Counted from the stretch's first letter, positions 1 through 10,102 are shown. The stretch is DNA of 64,000 bases from Chrysogorgia sp. JL179-B06 (GCA_035772405.1 JAYKKM010000217.1:1091001-1155000), one strand, 5' to 3'. Notes: generated from the sequence alone by a model not told the origin. Program-made: numbers and translations.

Positions 1-1
1 C

Positions 2-433
2 AAGGAAGATCCTAAACCGGAAGAAATCGAAGGCTTAGTAAAGATGCTTCCTGTCCTATTACAGCCTGATGAGGATGTCGTAAATGTTGAACTTACAATG
101 TTTAGACAACATTGTGAAGATAACAAGCCAGACATCAAAACCATCGAGGACGCTTCACGTTGTGCTAAAGAGTGGCAAGCGATTTTTCCTTTAACAAGTA
201 GATGCTTTCAGCTTATCTTGACCGCGCCGATTACATCAGCATCAAGTGAACGCAGCTTTTCCAAACTTAAGTTGATCAAGACAGCCATTCGTTCAGTAAT
301 GAAAGAAAGAAGGCTAAAGGATCTTATTTTACTTGGATGTGAAAAGGATTTGACGGATACGATTGACATAGACACTGTTGTTGATCGTTGGGCAGAGCTG
401 CCGAAAACGAAACGTCTCATTCGCGTGAAGTAA
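2..433 (+). CDS. hAT transposase, C-terminal dimerisation part (5' end outside window)
   Basis: The reading frame is open from the window edge and closes at 433, giving about 143 residues. The segment SASSERSFSKLKLIKTAIRS followed by a basic stretch and LKDLILLGCEKDL is the typical C-terminal hAT dimerisation domain (Dimer_Tnp_hAT), as in ZMYM/ZNF862-like transposases. This domain lets transposase monomers associate; the catalytic RNase H-like part would lie upstream of base 1. There is no stop or frameshift in the visible part, so this copy may be fairly young. The product family is secure. Whether the element is active or domesticated cannot be judged from the fragment. Confidence 0.85.
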   Translation, partial: KEDPKPEEIEGLVKMLPVLLQPDEDVVNVELTMFRQHCEDNKPDIKTIEDASRCAKEWQAIFPLTSRCFQLILTAPITSASSERSFSKLKLIKTAIRSVMKERRLKDLILLGCEKDLTDTIDIDTVVDRWAELPKTKRLIRVK

Positions 434-950
434 TTGAAAAAAACTGATTAAATTAGTATTCTTCCTCGATCAGTTGTTATCTACGGTAGTGATCTGTGCT
501 GTTTTGATGGTCAAGAAACATTCAAACCCATCGATAATTTGAACTGTGTTACACATCAAATACACTTATTGAACTGCCTGGACACTTTTAGCCTTAGTTA
601 TGTTGAAAATATTTGCTACACTTAGCCAGCCAATCATTTTATGATATTATGTATAATGTATATATTTACTCGGGTATATGTTTCGAACTGTAAAATTGAC
701 TGTTAAATTTAGAAAATAGTTAGGTGGAAAAAACATGACTTGGAACAACGACCATTTTGAAAATGTAAACAAGTATATCCTTTCCACTTATTTACCGGGG
801 GATTCGTACAGTTAGCTTTTCTTGAATTCGGCCTATTTCATGCGTCACGTACAGGCCTACGAAATAGCCGACTTATCAAACACAAAAATTAGAAAAGTCG
901 GTCCCACAACAGTGGACACCCCCCCATCTTTTTCTTGAATGTGCGCCCCT
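434..950. other. Non-coding stretch after the hAT gene
   Basis: No supported gene. It is AT-rich and may contain the 3' end of the hAT element, but I could not fix a TIR. A 42-bp segment at about 911-952 starts CAGTGGACAC and, read on the other strand, starts CAGGGGCGCAC, so it resembles two hAT-like ends lying back to back. Confidence 0.4.
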
Positions 951-1051
951 GCTTGAGGTACGCCGCACGTTAATGGAAAAGTGTCAGAGATTCCATCTTT
1001 AAATGCTATTCGCTGACATCGTCCAGATAGGTAGGATCCAAACCACGTCAT
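951..1051 (-). mobile_element. LINE reverse transcriptase fragment fused to Gypsy RT
   Basis: On the minus strand this segment reads FGSYLSGRCQ followed by a stretch ending PLTCGVPQ. This is the LINE RT region just before the motif-B GVPQGS block. It follows directly, without a stop, on the Gypsy-type RT start that ends LVRKKDG at about 1052. The two RT types do not belong to one gene, so this is a junction between two retroelement remnants. About 100 bp survive. Confidence 0.6.
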
Positions 1052-1372
1052 CCCGTCTTTCTTCCTCACCAGAACAATTGGCGACGCCCATGGCGATTGC
1101 GAGAATTGGACAACTCCATGCTGGTGCATCTCATTTATCATGCGACTAACTTCTCTTTGGTGGGGTGCTACTACTCAACGTGCTGTTTGACGGATTGGAG
1201 AAGCATCTCCAGTACTGATGTTGTGATACACTTTATTGGTTCGTCCCAAATCGCCGTCATCTGTCGAGAATATATCTTCAAAGTCGTCCACGAGTCGGGT
1301 TAGCTTGACTTGTTGTTTTGATGCTTTGACATTTACACAGTGGCGGTTTTTTTCTTGAACTCTGAGACTGGA
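1052..1372 (-). mobile_element. Ty3/Gypsy pol: start of reverse transcriptase (distal segment)
   Basis: The minus strand encodes LVDDFEDIFSTDDGDLGRTN followed by a HNISTGDASPIRQ-like segment, the conserved linker just before Gypsy RT. In a second frame after a break near 1160 comes MINEMHQHGVVQFSQSPWAS with PIVLVRKKDG, the first RT motif block. The upstream part of the same element, with the protease, lies at 7817-8645. The two parts are separated by the 1373-7816 insertion. At least one frameshift or stop between 1141 and 1175 makes this copy dead. RNase H and integrase are not seen in this window. Confidence 0.75.
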
Positions 1373-1680
1373 CCTGACAGGCCCGGAGCTACGGGTGGTG
1401 TAGGGGGGTGAGACACCCCCCAAAAATATTTATACGAGTTTCAGTCGGCAGAAGTTATATTTTAGTTGGCAGAAATTCTATTTTAGACGTGTTCGATTTA
1501 ACACGGACAAGTAGAATCATTAACTTTTAGCTCATCATGTTTTCATTTCGTATTGAGAGTGCGTTATTAACGTAGGACTAATTAACCATTTCACCAGCTG
1601 ACCAGGGTCATTTTAGTAGGCACCCAACGGAAAGACAATATATTGCAGTGGCGGATCCACGCACGAGGCGCGCGCCGCCT

Positions 1681-2192
1681 TTAAAATTCCGCAAACAAGT
1701 GTTTTCTGTTTTTGGTTAGGTAATGTCTTATCCTCTTTAAAAGACCAAGTTGCCAAGAATTTTTTTTAATTAGGCGCGTTGAGTGCTCACTAAAAGAGAG
1801 ATGTTGTTCTACGTATACGCCAAGGTATTTGTAGTGTTCCACTCTCTTAATCTCTCGACCATCAAGAGTAATTTTCACTTCTGTGTTTTGCCTGCATAGT
1901 CTTTGGGGAGTCCCAAATACTATAAACTCGGTCTTCTTTGGATGGATTGTTATTCGAAGCCCATTGGGCTACTTTATTCATCTCTAAATTAAGAATTGAC
2001 CCTAAGTTAGCTAAATCTGTAGCAGCAGTAAAAATTACCGTGTCATCTGCGTAGGACAAAATATCTGCAACATTTATACTGCAAGGAAGATCATTCGTGT
2101 AAAGTATGAATAAAAGGGGGCCAATTATCGAACACTGTGGGACCCCGGACAGAACAGGCTGAAATTCTGACAGTGAACCATTATAAGAGACA
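1681..2192 (-). mobile_element. LINE-A, RT second half (motifs B-E)
   Basis: The minus strand encodes the RT palm with SGVPQCSIIGPLLF, then SYADDTVIFTAA (catalytic YADD), then a fingers-to-thumb segment containing HYKYLGVYVEQHLSF. The ORF is broken by frameshifts near 1870 and 1940. At 2192 it stops abruptly where the TAGACA tail of LINE-B begins. The first half of the same RT resumes at 6541, so LINE-A was split by LINE-B. It ends at 1681 against the inner TIR. Confidence 0.8.
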
Positions 2193-2552
2193 GCTTGACA
2201 TAGACATAGACATAGACATAGTTTATTTCACTCAAGAAAATTATACAGTCATTAATAAATATATTAATTACATAAACTTAAGAGTGTAGCCATCTGAAAT
2301 AACCATTTGTGGCTAATCTAGTCAGATGGCTTGTAAAGAAATTAAATATCAGAGTAAATTTACAGCAGACAGAATTAAATTATTTCCTAGTATAACATAA
2401 CAAACATATATTTATAACACAAGACATGAGTCAAAAAAAAATAAACACAACAAAATTAGAAATCATTATATATGAATCTTGGACATGATGATCACAGAGC
2501 TACTTTAATATCATCATTCATACTGATGAATTAATTGACTTTTTAATTTCTT

Positions 2553-4261
2553 TTAAAAATTTTTGGTATTCAGTGACTTTAGTGAATCTTCCAATGGGTT
2601 CCAAATTTTTGGTCCGAAAAATGTTATATTAAATATTCCATAATTAGTACGAGGTAAAGGTATTGTATAGGTAAATTTGTCTGATGCCAACCGTGTATTA
2701 TGCTGGTGTACATTTTTTATCTCAGTGAAAAAGTGATTAAAGTCAACTGGCAGTAGCTCTTTGCTATACTGTAACATGAAAGTGCCAGTATATAGTTTAA
2801 CAATATCAGGAAATTTTAGTAAATTAAGTGTTTTGAATAATGGAGAAGCATGTGCCCGATAATCAGAGAACGTTATTACACGTACTGCTCTCTTTTGTAA
2901 AATTATTAGAGACTTTATGTTTGTGACATAACTATTACCCCAAGCTAAAACTGAATATGTTAAAAAAGAATAAATAATTGTATAATAAATTTGTAATAAG
3001 ATTTGAGTAGAAACAAAATGACGAAGTTTTAATAGAATACCAATTCCTCTAGAAATCTTTTTTGAAAGTTCAAGAATATGGTTTTTCCAGTTTAAATTAC
3101 AGTCTATACAAATGCCAAAATAATTTATACTCTGTTTTTCAGTAATTTGCTGGTTATGGATTTTCAGATTAAGAATATAATTAGGCTTTTTTTGTACTGG
3201 ATGAAAAAGAACAAAGTTTGACTTCTCTATATTCAAAGATAATTTGTTGGCACATAGCCATTCATGAACTTTGGATAACTGTTCATTTACATTTCTTTCT
3301 AGAACTTGAAGATTTTTATGAGAATAAAATAAGTTAGAATCATCTGCAAATAAATGAAAATCCAAACTAGTAGCCGAATTACTGAAGTCATTTATATATA
3401 TTAAAAACAGGAGTGGTCCCAGGACTGAGCCCTGTGGAACACCACATGTTATAGGTTCTTGATTAGACGCATCATTGCCAATTGATACAAATTGTTTTCT
3501 ATTTTTTAAGTATGAAGAAAACCATTGCAATGGTAATCCTCTAATACCATAATACTCAAGCTTTTTTAATAAAATGCTGTGGTCAACAGTGTCAAATGCC
3601 TTTTGTAAATCTAAAAAAATACCACAAGCAAAGGTCTTATTTTCAATAGCCTTTTGAATTTTATCAGTAATAAGGAGTAGAGCGTGGCTAGTGGAATGAT
3701 TTGACCGAAAACCAAATTGTCGATGGAATATTGCTTCGTTTTTTTCAAGGAAATTTATTGATCTCTTATACATTATTTTTTCAAGTATTTTATTGAAAAT
3801 AGACAATAAAGAGATAGGGCGATAATTGGAGACATAAATCTTAGGACCTTTCTTATATACTGGAATAATACGAGCCAATTTCAAATTGTTAGGTACAACA
3901 CCAGATGAAAATAAAATAAATAAAAGCAAGTGGTGCTGATAATATGGATTTTAGCATTTTTAATAATTTAGTTGGAATGCTAAAAGGACCAGTAGCCTTT
4001 GAATTATTAAAATTACCTATCTCTTCTTCAATTTCGAAAGTCGTAGTTGGAAAGAGTTGAAAACTCTGAGTAGCAGGTCTATTTAAATACTCCTGAAATA
4101 TAGTATTTACAATAGGTATATTATTGGCGATGCTGGATCCAATATTAGAAAAGTAATTATTAAATGCATTTGTTATTTCTTTTGGATTGATTAATTTTTT
4201 ATTATTAATTTCAATCATTGATGGATAGAATGTTGATGATTTCTTAAGAGTTACAAGTTGT
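2553..4261 (-). CDS. LINE-B ORF2, reverse transcriptase
   Basis: From the MITE edge the frame runs STFYPSMIEINNKKLINPKE through SKATGPFSIPTKLLK, then a frameshift near 3915, then 458 residues of RT. Motifs: [54 protein letters not shown] (motif A), TCGVPQGSVLGPLLF (motif B), LFADDSNLFYS (motif C, F-A-D-D in place of the usual Y-A-D-D) and INYFGICIDCNLNWK. A full thumb domain follows, ending at 2553. The enzyme would copy the element RNA at the nicked target. Apart from the frameshift at 3900-3930 the RT looks intact. Confidence 0.88.
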
Positions 4262-4715
4262 TTAACTCTTTCCCTACGGCTGAAAAACATCAAAAATTGA
4301 ACGACCACGTTGTTCTATTGATATCTCTTGAAATAACCATAACTGTTGCGAAAGCTATACATTTTCTGGAAGCCCAATAAACCGGCTTTTACTTGTTCTT
4401 TTAAATTTCCCGAACAAAACACATTATGTTAATATAAATTAGCATTAATTATCATAAATCAGGTTGAAAAATTTACATTTTTCCAGAAAAGGCCATCTTG
4501 CACGCCCGCATAGCATCTTGAAAACTCAAAATGCCACCAATCGCAGAGTTGTTTATGAAATCAAATCAAACTTGGCGTGTGCGTGGATTTCATGTTCTTG
4601 ACGCTTGTCGAATTTCAATTTTTAATCTTGCGTTACCGTGTGCCGTGTTTTTCGATTGACGACTTTGCGGGTCATCAACGACCCATTTTAACTGCGCCCG
4701 TAGGGAAAGAGTTAA
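4262..4715. mobile_element. TTAA-flanked MITE, copy 1 (piggyBac-type duplication)
   Basis: TTAA at 4262-4265 and 4712-4715 flanks inverted ends CTCTTTCCCTACGG / CCGTAGGGAAAGAG. The interior carries no credible ORF. A related copy lies inverted at 24688-25096; shared interior landmarks include the CAGGTTGAAAAA region, the GTCGTCAATCGAAAAACACGG region and the CCCAATAAACCGGC region. TTAA duplication and clean excision are features of piggyBac elements. Removing the MITE with one TTAA exactly restores the LINE-B ORF2 frame (...WKGI to QLVTLKK...). Confidence 0.78.
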
Positions 4716-5053
4716 TGCCCTTCCAAATGTTTTTTATATTACCCATGCTGTTTTTAAAATAGTTATTATAATAAGATCTCTTACTAATATTAAGTAAATG
4801 CTTCAGCTTGTTTCTATAAATTTTAAACTTTGAAAAATAATAATCATTTCTATTTTTTAGATAAGATTTATAAAATTTATTCTTTTTGGCAATAGAAACC
4901 AATAAACCCTTAGTAATCCAGGGTTTAACAGATAAACCTGCTTGTTTTTTTGAGAGTTTTCGCAAAGGAACATGTTTTTCAACAGTTTCAGAAATTTTAG
5001 TATAGAAAGAATCAAAAATGTGATTAACATCCTCTGTATCATGTAAAACCTCC
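4716..5053 (-). CDS. LINE-B ORF2, linker between endonuclease and RT
   Basis: After the G-run frameshift the minus strand reads HIFDSFYTKISETVEKHVPL, then PWITKGLLVSIAKKN, KFYKSYLKNRNDYYF and NSMGNIKNIWKGI, the standard LINE linker before RT. It stops exactly at the TTAA boundary of the MITE at 4262-4715 and resumes beyond it at 4261. There are no other breaks in the segment. Confidence 0.75.
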
Positions 5054-5980
5054 CCCCAGTTGACTAATCTCACCCACAAATTGCTCTTGATTAAATTTAG
5101 AGTAATCTCTATGATATACATCATGGTGTGTAGACTTAAATGTAAATTTATTAAATATAAGGAAATTCGGAAGGTGATCTGAAATATCACTCACTAGGTT
5201 TCCACTGATACAATCATTCTCAAGTGAATTAAAATAGATATTATCAATTAAAGTAGCTGTGTGATCAGTTATTCTAGTTGGTTGTAAAATATGAGGTTGA
5301 AAACAATATGTAGTTACATTATTAATAAATTGCTCTGTTGGAGAGTGGGATTCATAATTCAATAGATTAATATTAAAATCTCCCATTAAAATACAGTATT
5401 TTTTTTCACTGGATATTTTGTCCATAATTTGTGTAAAATAACTATTGAAATCAGCAAGATTACTATTAGGATGTCTATATATTACAGAACATATGATATT
5501 GCTATGAGACTGGCTGTGAATCTCTAGGGATAGACACTCAAGATCATTGGTAGATGTTGTAAAGTCATCCCGACAATGAAATTCATATTCATCTCTGATA
5601 TAAAACCCCACACCTCCAGCATTATAATGACTTGGTTGTGAGATGAATTGGTATCCACTTATATTAACATTAGAAGTCAATGACCTATCTATCTTAATTT
5701 TGGTTTCAGTTGGACCAATAATGGAAAATTTAGAGTTAAGGTCTGATAATAAGGTTGTCAGTTCATCATGATTTGCTGATAAACTTCTTATATTACTATG
5801 TAGAACCGAGAAAGAATCTGGAGCAGAAATTAATTGTTTGACCCTTGTGTTAGATTTGAAACTAGGTATTAATAAGTTTTTTTCAACATCAGATCCACTA
5901 AGCATTGGAATATTTGATAAATTAGAAATTATTTGTAACCGAGGTAGGTTATTATAGTGTGTATTAGGCATTGTAGACAT
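5039..5980 (-). CDS. LINE-B ORF2, APE-type endonuclease
   Basis: The frame of 313 residues starts ATG at 5980, just downstream of ORF1. It contains the AP-endonuclease-like motifs in order: SVLHSNIRSL (metal-binding Asn), GPTETKI (catalytic Glu), GVGFYIRD, SVIYRHPNS, ILMGDFNINLL (GDFN) and VSDISDHLPNFL (SDH). This enzyme nicks the target strand for target-primed reverse transcription. The frame ends early at 5039 in a run of six G (about 5054-5059). The linker continues in another frame, so a homopolymer frameshift separates endonuclease from RT. All catalytic positions I can identify are kept. Confidence 0.85.
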   Translation of the reverse strand: MSTMPNTHYNNLPRLQIISNLSNIPMLSGSDVEKNLLIPSFKSNTRVKQLISAPDSFSVLHSNIRSLSANHDELTTLLSDLNSKFSIIGPTETKIKIDRSLTSNVNISGYQFISQPSHYNAGGVGFYIRDEYEFHCRDDFTTSTNDLECLSLEIHSQSHSNIICSVIYRHPNSNLADFNSYFTQIMDKISSEKKYCILMGDFNINLLNYESHSPTEQFINNVTTYCFQPHILQPTRITDHTATLIDNIYFNSLENDCISGNLVSDISDHLPNFLIFNKFTFKSTHHDVYHRDYSKFNQEQFVGEISQLGGGFT

Positions 5981-6002
5981 AATAAGTTAATAAATAAATC
6001 AC

Positions 6003-6540
6003 TTATCTTAAATTGTTTAACTCATCTTGGTTTGTTATCAGATGAGCAGGTGAGTCCTTGTTCTTTCTAAGGTAAATACGACCTGAATGTGTCCATATGA
6101 ATTTGAAATCTTTTTCCTTCTTCAACTTCAGAGATGATGTGAATAGTTCCCTATTTCTTGGACTTAAACTTTCGGCAATAAAGATTCGATTTTCTGACAA
6201 TCTACCAAGACCGATATCTTTCGTTGACTTATTGATAAGCTGCTTTCTTCCTTGATAAAACTTTTCTTTGGTTTCTCTTCTGATAAACTTCACAATAACC
6301 TTAGGAAATTGTATGGCTTTATTGATTTGTGCTCCTTCTCTAGGTCTCAGACGAGTGTTGTACTTTTGAGTATTTTGTGGCAATCGGTGACTGATGGAAA
6401 TATCTGTTTTTTGGAGGTTTAATCCCATCAAGGTACCAACCTTGATTATCAGCTCATCAGTATCTTCATCTTTTTCATTTGGGAGACCAGTTATCTTTAG
6501 ACAGTCACGTCTAGAATATTGTTGTAAGTCATTAATCGGT
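6003..6540 (-). CDS. LINE-B ORF1-type RNA-binding protein, C-terminal part
   Basis: The frame is open from the 5' junction near 6540 (LQQYSRRDCLKITGLPNEKD) to the stop at 6003, about 178 residues. It includes IVKFIRRETKEKFYQGRKQL, IFIAESLSPRNRELF and RIYLRKN. This order matches the RRM plus C-terminal domain of L1-type ORF1 proteins, which bind element RNA. The N-terminal coiled coil is cut off at the LINE-A junction, so this LINE-B copy is 5'-truncated within ORF1. ORF2 starts about 20 bp after the ORF1 stop. Confidence 0.65.
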
Positions 6541-7697
6541 ACCGATTATGAAGATAGTTACGTATCCATTTCAGCTCGTCGTCACAGATTCCAAAGGAGG
6601 GTAATTTTTCCAAAAGTTTCTGATGATCTATTGTATCAAATGCCTTTCTAAAGTCTTATAACACGGCACCGGTCAAAAGACCGCCATCCATATTTCTGCG
6701 TATTCTATCGGTCAGGTATGTAACAGCTGCTTCGGTTGAGTGGTGATGTCGAAATGCAAACTGGTAAGGCGAGAAGAGATCATTTTCTTCCATGTGCTCT
6801 TTAAGCTGAATCTGAACGGCTCTTTCCAAAATCTTTGATACAATTGGGAGAACAGATATCGGGTGATAATTTTCCATATCATTTTGAGCTCCATCCTTGA
6901 ATATTGGGATGACCTTGGCAAGTTTCCATTCCTCAGGCACAGACTGGGTTTGGAGGGATAGGTTCACAATGAACATCAAATGATGACAGATTTGATGAGC
7001 AGCTTCCTTAAGTAATTTTGTCGGAACACCGTCAAGGCCGGTGCTTTTATTAGGTTTCAAGGAAGACAATTGCCTGCGTATAAAGCTATAATCTACAGGC
7101 TTTAGATGGAATATCTTGTCGGTAATAGGAGGAGTTCGAACCTGTTGAGATTGAGCCAATTGAGTTAGATAGGTTGCTGATGTGGAAATACATTCAGCTA
7201 CTGATGAAAAAAAGGAACAACATGCATTTGCCATGTCGTGTTTATTTACCAATATCTCATCGCCGTACTTAATCGGGCTGTTTTGATTTTTGGGTGTTTT
7301 TGAATTGTTCGGGAGGACTTTCTTGATGGTTTTCCAAAAGTTACGTGGATTGTTTGTATTTTCCTCCATGAGGAAAAAATTTGCTGTAACTAGCTTTTGA
7401 AATTTTGGCTGTAACTAGCTTTTGAATAACGGATTTTGGATGTCACTTGATTTCTCAATGACCGATATGTTGACCAGTCAAGCTCTGCGCCAGATGCTCT
7501 TGCTTTACGCAAGAAGTAATCCCTGTCCTTGATCAGTTTTTTTAATTTCAGCCGTTAACCATGGACAATCTAATCCTCGCACTTTTTTTTCCATCACAGG
7601 GGCATGTTTATCGCAGATACTTAAGTTCGGGTCGTCGCCGAGAAGATACACCACAACGTGCTGATTGTTCATGTGCGCCCCCTCTTCCGAACAACCC
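6541..7697 (-). mobile_element. LINE-A, endonuclease-RT linker and RT first half
   Basis: The minus strand shows the post-endonuclease linker (SICDKHAPVMEKKVRG with CPWLTAEIKK near 7600), then a long frame from 7369 with the RT start: KVIPIFKDGAQNDMENYHP, SVLPIVSKILERA and the FRHHHSTEAAVTYLTDRI block. After a stop at about 6656 it continues DFRKAFDTIDH (motif A, catalytic D) and GICDDELKWIRNYLHNR up to the LINE-B junction. A TAA stop before motif A and a frame break near 7380, at a short repeat, mark it as dead. The 5' endonuclease is missing. Family: APE-type LINE of the Jockey/CR1/L2 superfamily. Confidence 0.82.
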
Positions 7698-7816
7698 TGG
7701 ATCCGCCACTGTTTTGACAAGCTTCGAGCAATAGGATGTAGTCAGTACAAGCTAGTGCGTCAGTCGGTTGAAGTAAGCTTACACCCCACCTGTAAAATTT
7801 TCTGAGTACGGCCCTG

Positions 7817-8645
7817 GGACTGGAGCTTGTATTGATGTGGCAGACTTCTACGAAAGTGTCGTCACGTTCGTCAGTGCTGGTCTCCGAACCACACAATGGG
7901 TGGAAATGTTGATTTTTGTAAAGAGTTACTGGCGTTTCTGACAAATTAGCGATGCGTATTGGCATTATCCCCCGTGATGGTCGCGCCACAATTCTCGCCG
8001 TTAAAACTTGATGCTTTGCTTCGAAACCCTTCCTCGCTTCGAAAACGTCAGGAAAATCCGTGCTATTGTCCCCATCACTCTGTACAATGGCTGGCAGAAC
8101 CATTTCTTCGTTGGGTCGCACCACACTACTGTGTCTTTCAGGGTGACCCGGCAACACAAGTTGGATTTGCTTGGTATCGAAGAGCTTCACCCGCATGAAT
8201 GAAACCTGTTTTCAGGTTAATTAAACAACCGTTCTCGGTTAGAAAATCGGCTCCTAGCAAACACTCTTGGATTACACCAGGCCGCTTAACCGAATTCTCA
8301 CGTGAGCTGATCCCAGTATCTTTAATGGCTCCCCATTCGCGACTACGACGGCTTGATGGACTGTTTGTAGTTGTTCCCATGTATGGCGATGGACCATCTG
8401 ATCCTGTATCAACCAACATTGGGATTTGGGCGTTGTTCAACAAACCACTCAGAAAGACTGCTGATTGTGTTGCTGCACTAACATTGGCAGGAAATTTGCT
8501 AATAGCTTGCAGTCTGCTAGCTTGTGGTAATCGTGCGGTAATTTCAACAGATTCTAGCTTGATGACCAAGAATATCAAGCCCAAGTTGTTGGCCATTGAC
8601 ATTTCTCGGGTGACCATTGCCGGAAATACCCGACATCCCAGCTAG
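7817..8645 (-). mobile_element. Ty3/Gypsy pol: retropepsin and protease-RT linker (proximal segment)
   Basis: The minus strand carries the aspartic-protease active site in the context PMLVDTGSDG, then after a frame change the flap/C-terminal motif ECLLGADFLTENG. This is followed by a 150-residue linker typical of Gypsy polyproteins, ending in CHINTSS at the insertion site. The frame then continues in the 1052-1372 segment if the insertion and one target copy are removed. Frame changes between the protease motif and the GADF motif and near 8190 show it is a pseudogene. No gag or LTR was found upstream; the element stops near 8645. Confidence 0.75.
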
Positions 8646-9838
8646 CACACAACGTAATCACAACGTTGGTTAAAGGTTGTGGGAAAGTTAAGTCGGACCT
8701 AACTTTGGCACAGAATATGTGGCATGATAACGTTGTATGAACGTTGGGATTTAACGTTAATCAGCATGAAAAATAATTGGTTCAATAAACGTGATCAAAT
8801 GTGTTTTTCACGTTATCGGATGTCCATCATGATTATTGTTGAAATATAGCGATCGATAGCGGACTTGCAAACAATATTTGAGTAAATACTAAAACATAGT
8901 TTGACTAAAACGATATTATAGCGATAGAGACGCAGCTGGTCGAAGTTGTCTCTAAACTAATTTTATCATATACTCAAACCAGCAATGAATGGTTGACTAA
9001 ATAAACGCAGTATTGTCGAAACGTTTCTTTGATAATTGAGGAGGCCAATACAGAAGCCTGGTACTAGTGCGCAAGAGCTTTGATTTGAAAATCTTTCTCA
9101 ACAACCTCGACGCGTTGACCAGTGATCTCTCAACTTTTATATTTGAATCCTATTCAGTTCCCATATTGTTAAAGACATCATCGTTTGTAAAGTAAGTAAT
9201 CATTTTATCTTTTGTGCATACAATATCGCTAGTTCATTTTCTACCTTACAGTTTATAATATTATCACTGCCGAAACAATTCCTAGCTTTATGAAAGTCTG
9301 CTGGCAGTATATTTCGTTGTTTGTGTTCAGAATGTATTTTCAGCCCAACGTCTAACTTAAGACAGTTTGTGCGACTGGGATTTGTTTATCCTATTTGATT
9401 CTGTATGTTAATAAAATATAATATACATATTTTCCGTGCAAGCAGTCGAGCGCGAGTGATATCGATTGGCGAGTTGTCCCTCGAGGTCGGACTTAATAGC
9501 ATTCAAGATGGCCACTAATATTTATTAATGATTCACCAAGATCTTCACGAAGTTGTTTCTTTATGAATGAACTACTGCGTATAACTTTACAATGATGTGA
9601 CTTAGATTTAATAATTAATACACATAGAAGGAAATAAAAAATGTTTAATAAGAATTGAAAGTTCAAGTTTATTTGAAATGATGAAACCTTACCCTAATCA
9701 AAAGACAAATCCATTTTCTGCTTGGTTAATTTACACATGCATTTCACATGAAATCTTACAGTACTCTAATTCAAAATACAAAACTCACCCAAACAAAATT
9801 CCTTATTTTTAAGTCATTAAATTATTGATTCATTTTAA
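8646..9838. other. Non-coding stretch, no gene seen
   Basis: AT-rich. The first 160 bp contain several AACGTT/AACGTTG words (around 8663, 8740, 8752 and 8762). Nothing else recognisable; no ORF with family resemblance. Confidence 0.4.
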
Positions 9839-10102
9839 TGCTCGAGTGCTAGAAATAAAGTCGAATGTGCCTTTGGACGTCTGAAGGTTAGGTGGCAAAT
9901 TTTGACAAAACCAATGAACATTAATTTGGAGGATGCACCAACATTGATTTACGCATGTTTTGTTCTGCACAACTTTTGTGAAGAAAACAATAGTTCTATT
10001 GATAATACACTGGTTCAGAGGCAGGTAGAGTGTGATCATGAGCAACAACCACCTAATAACTTTTTGGACAATAGATTGTACCACAGCCCAAGGGATTCGT
10101 AA
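9839..10102 (+). mobile_element. PIF/Harbinger transposase, C-terminal fragment
   Basis: The plus frame reads SSARNKVECAFGRLKVRWQI, then a stretch with LIYACFVLHNFCEEN, ending at 10102. The R-N-x-V-E-x-A-F-G-R-L-K block and the later VLHN-C-E are diagnostic of the DDE_Tnp_4 (HARBI1-like) nuclease C-terminus; the Glu in RNKVE is the third catalytic residue. About 85 residues remain. The catalytic Asp residues and N-terminus are absent, so it is a truncated relic. No TIR was located. Confidence 0.8.

Larger units (their letters stand above)
2193..6540 (-). mobile_element. LINE-B, near-complete APE-type non-LTR retrotransposon
   Basis: About 4.3 kb (3.9 kb without the internal MITE), in 5'-3' order on the minus strand: an ORF1 end, an APE endonuclease, a linker, a full RT with thumb, a 3' UTR of about 330 bp (2223-2552), and a short tandem tail of TAGACA-type units at about 2195-2222. 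It is inserted in the RT of LINE-A: the LINE-A motif-A side ends at 6541 and the motif-B side resumes at 2192. A microsatellite-like 3' tail rather than poly(A) is common in CR1/L2/Rex1-like elements. Only two frameshifts and one MITE break it, so it is among the younger insertions here. Confidence 0.82.
1646..7711. repeat. Inner inverted terminal pair CAGTGGCGGATCCA
   Basis: The 14-bp sequence CAGTGGCGGATCCA at 1646-1659 is matched perfectly in inverted orientation at 7698-7711. On the inner side both ends continue into GC-rich sequence. This looks like the TIR pair of a second DNA element nested in the 1373-7816 insertion and enclosing LINE-A. The flanking 8-mers (atatattg and ttttgaca) do not match, so no target duplication confirms it. 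It could also be two ends of related elements brought together. Confidence 0.5.
1373..7816. mobile_element. 6.4 kb TIR-bounded insertion in Gypsy pol (hAT-like, 8-bp TSD)
   Basis: The ends read CAGGCCCGGAGC (plus strand from 1378) and CAGGGCCGTAC (minus strand from 7816). They are flanked by agactgga at 1365-1372 and ggactgga at 7817-7824, an 8-bp target duplication with one mismatch. Eight-bp duplications and CAGGG-type ends are hallmarks of hAT elements. Removing the insert and one duplicate puts the Gypsy reading frame back in register, which independently supports the boundaries. No transposase of its own is visible inside; the interior is filled with LINEs. The left end has about 5 extra bases (cctga) outside the CAGG, so the exact left terminus is uncertain. 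Confidence 0.6.

Noticed and set aside
1646..7711. 8-bp target duplication for the inner TIR pair
   Set aside because: atatattg and ttttgaca do not match; the pair is reported without a duplication.
8199..8645. 148-codon plus-strand ORF
   Set aside because: It is the antisense shadow of the Gypsy protease region, which has clear motifs on the minus strand.
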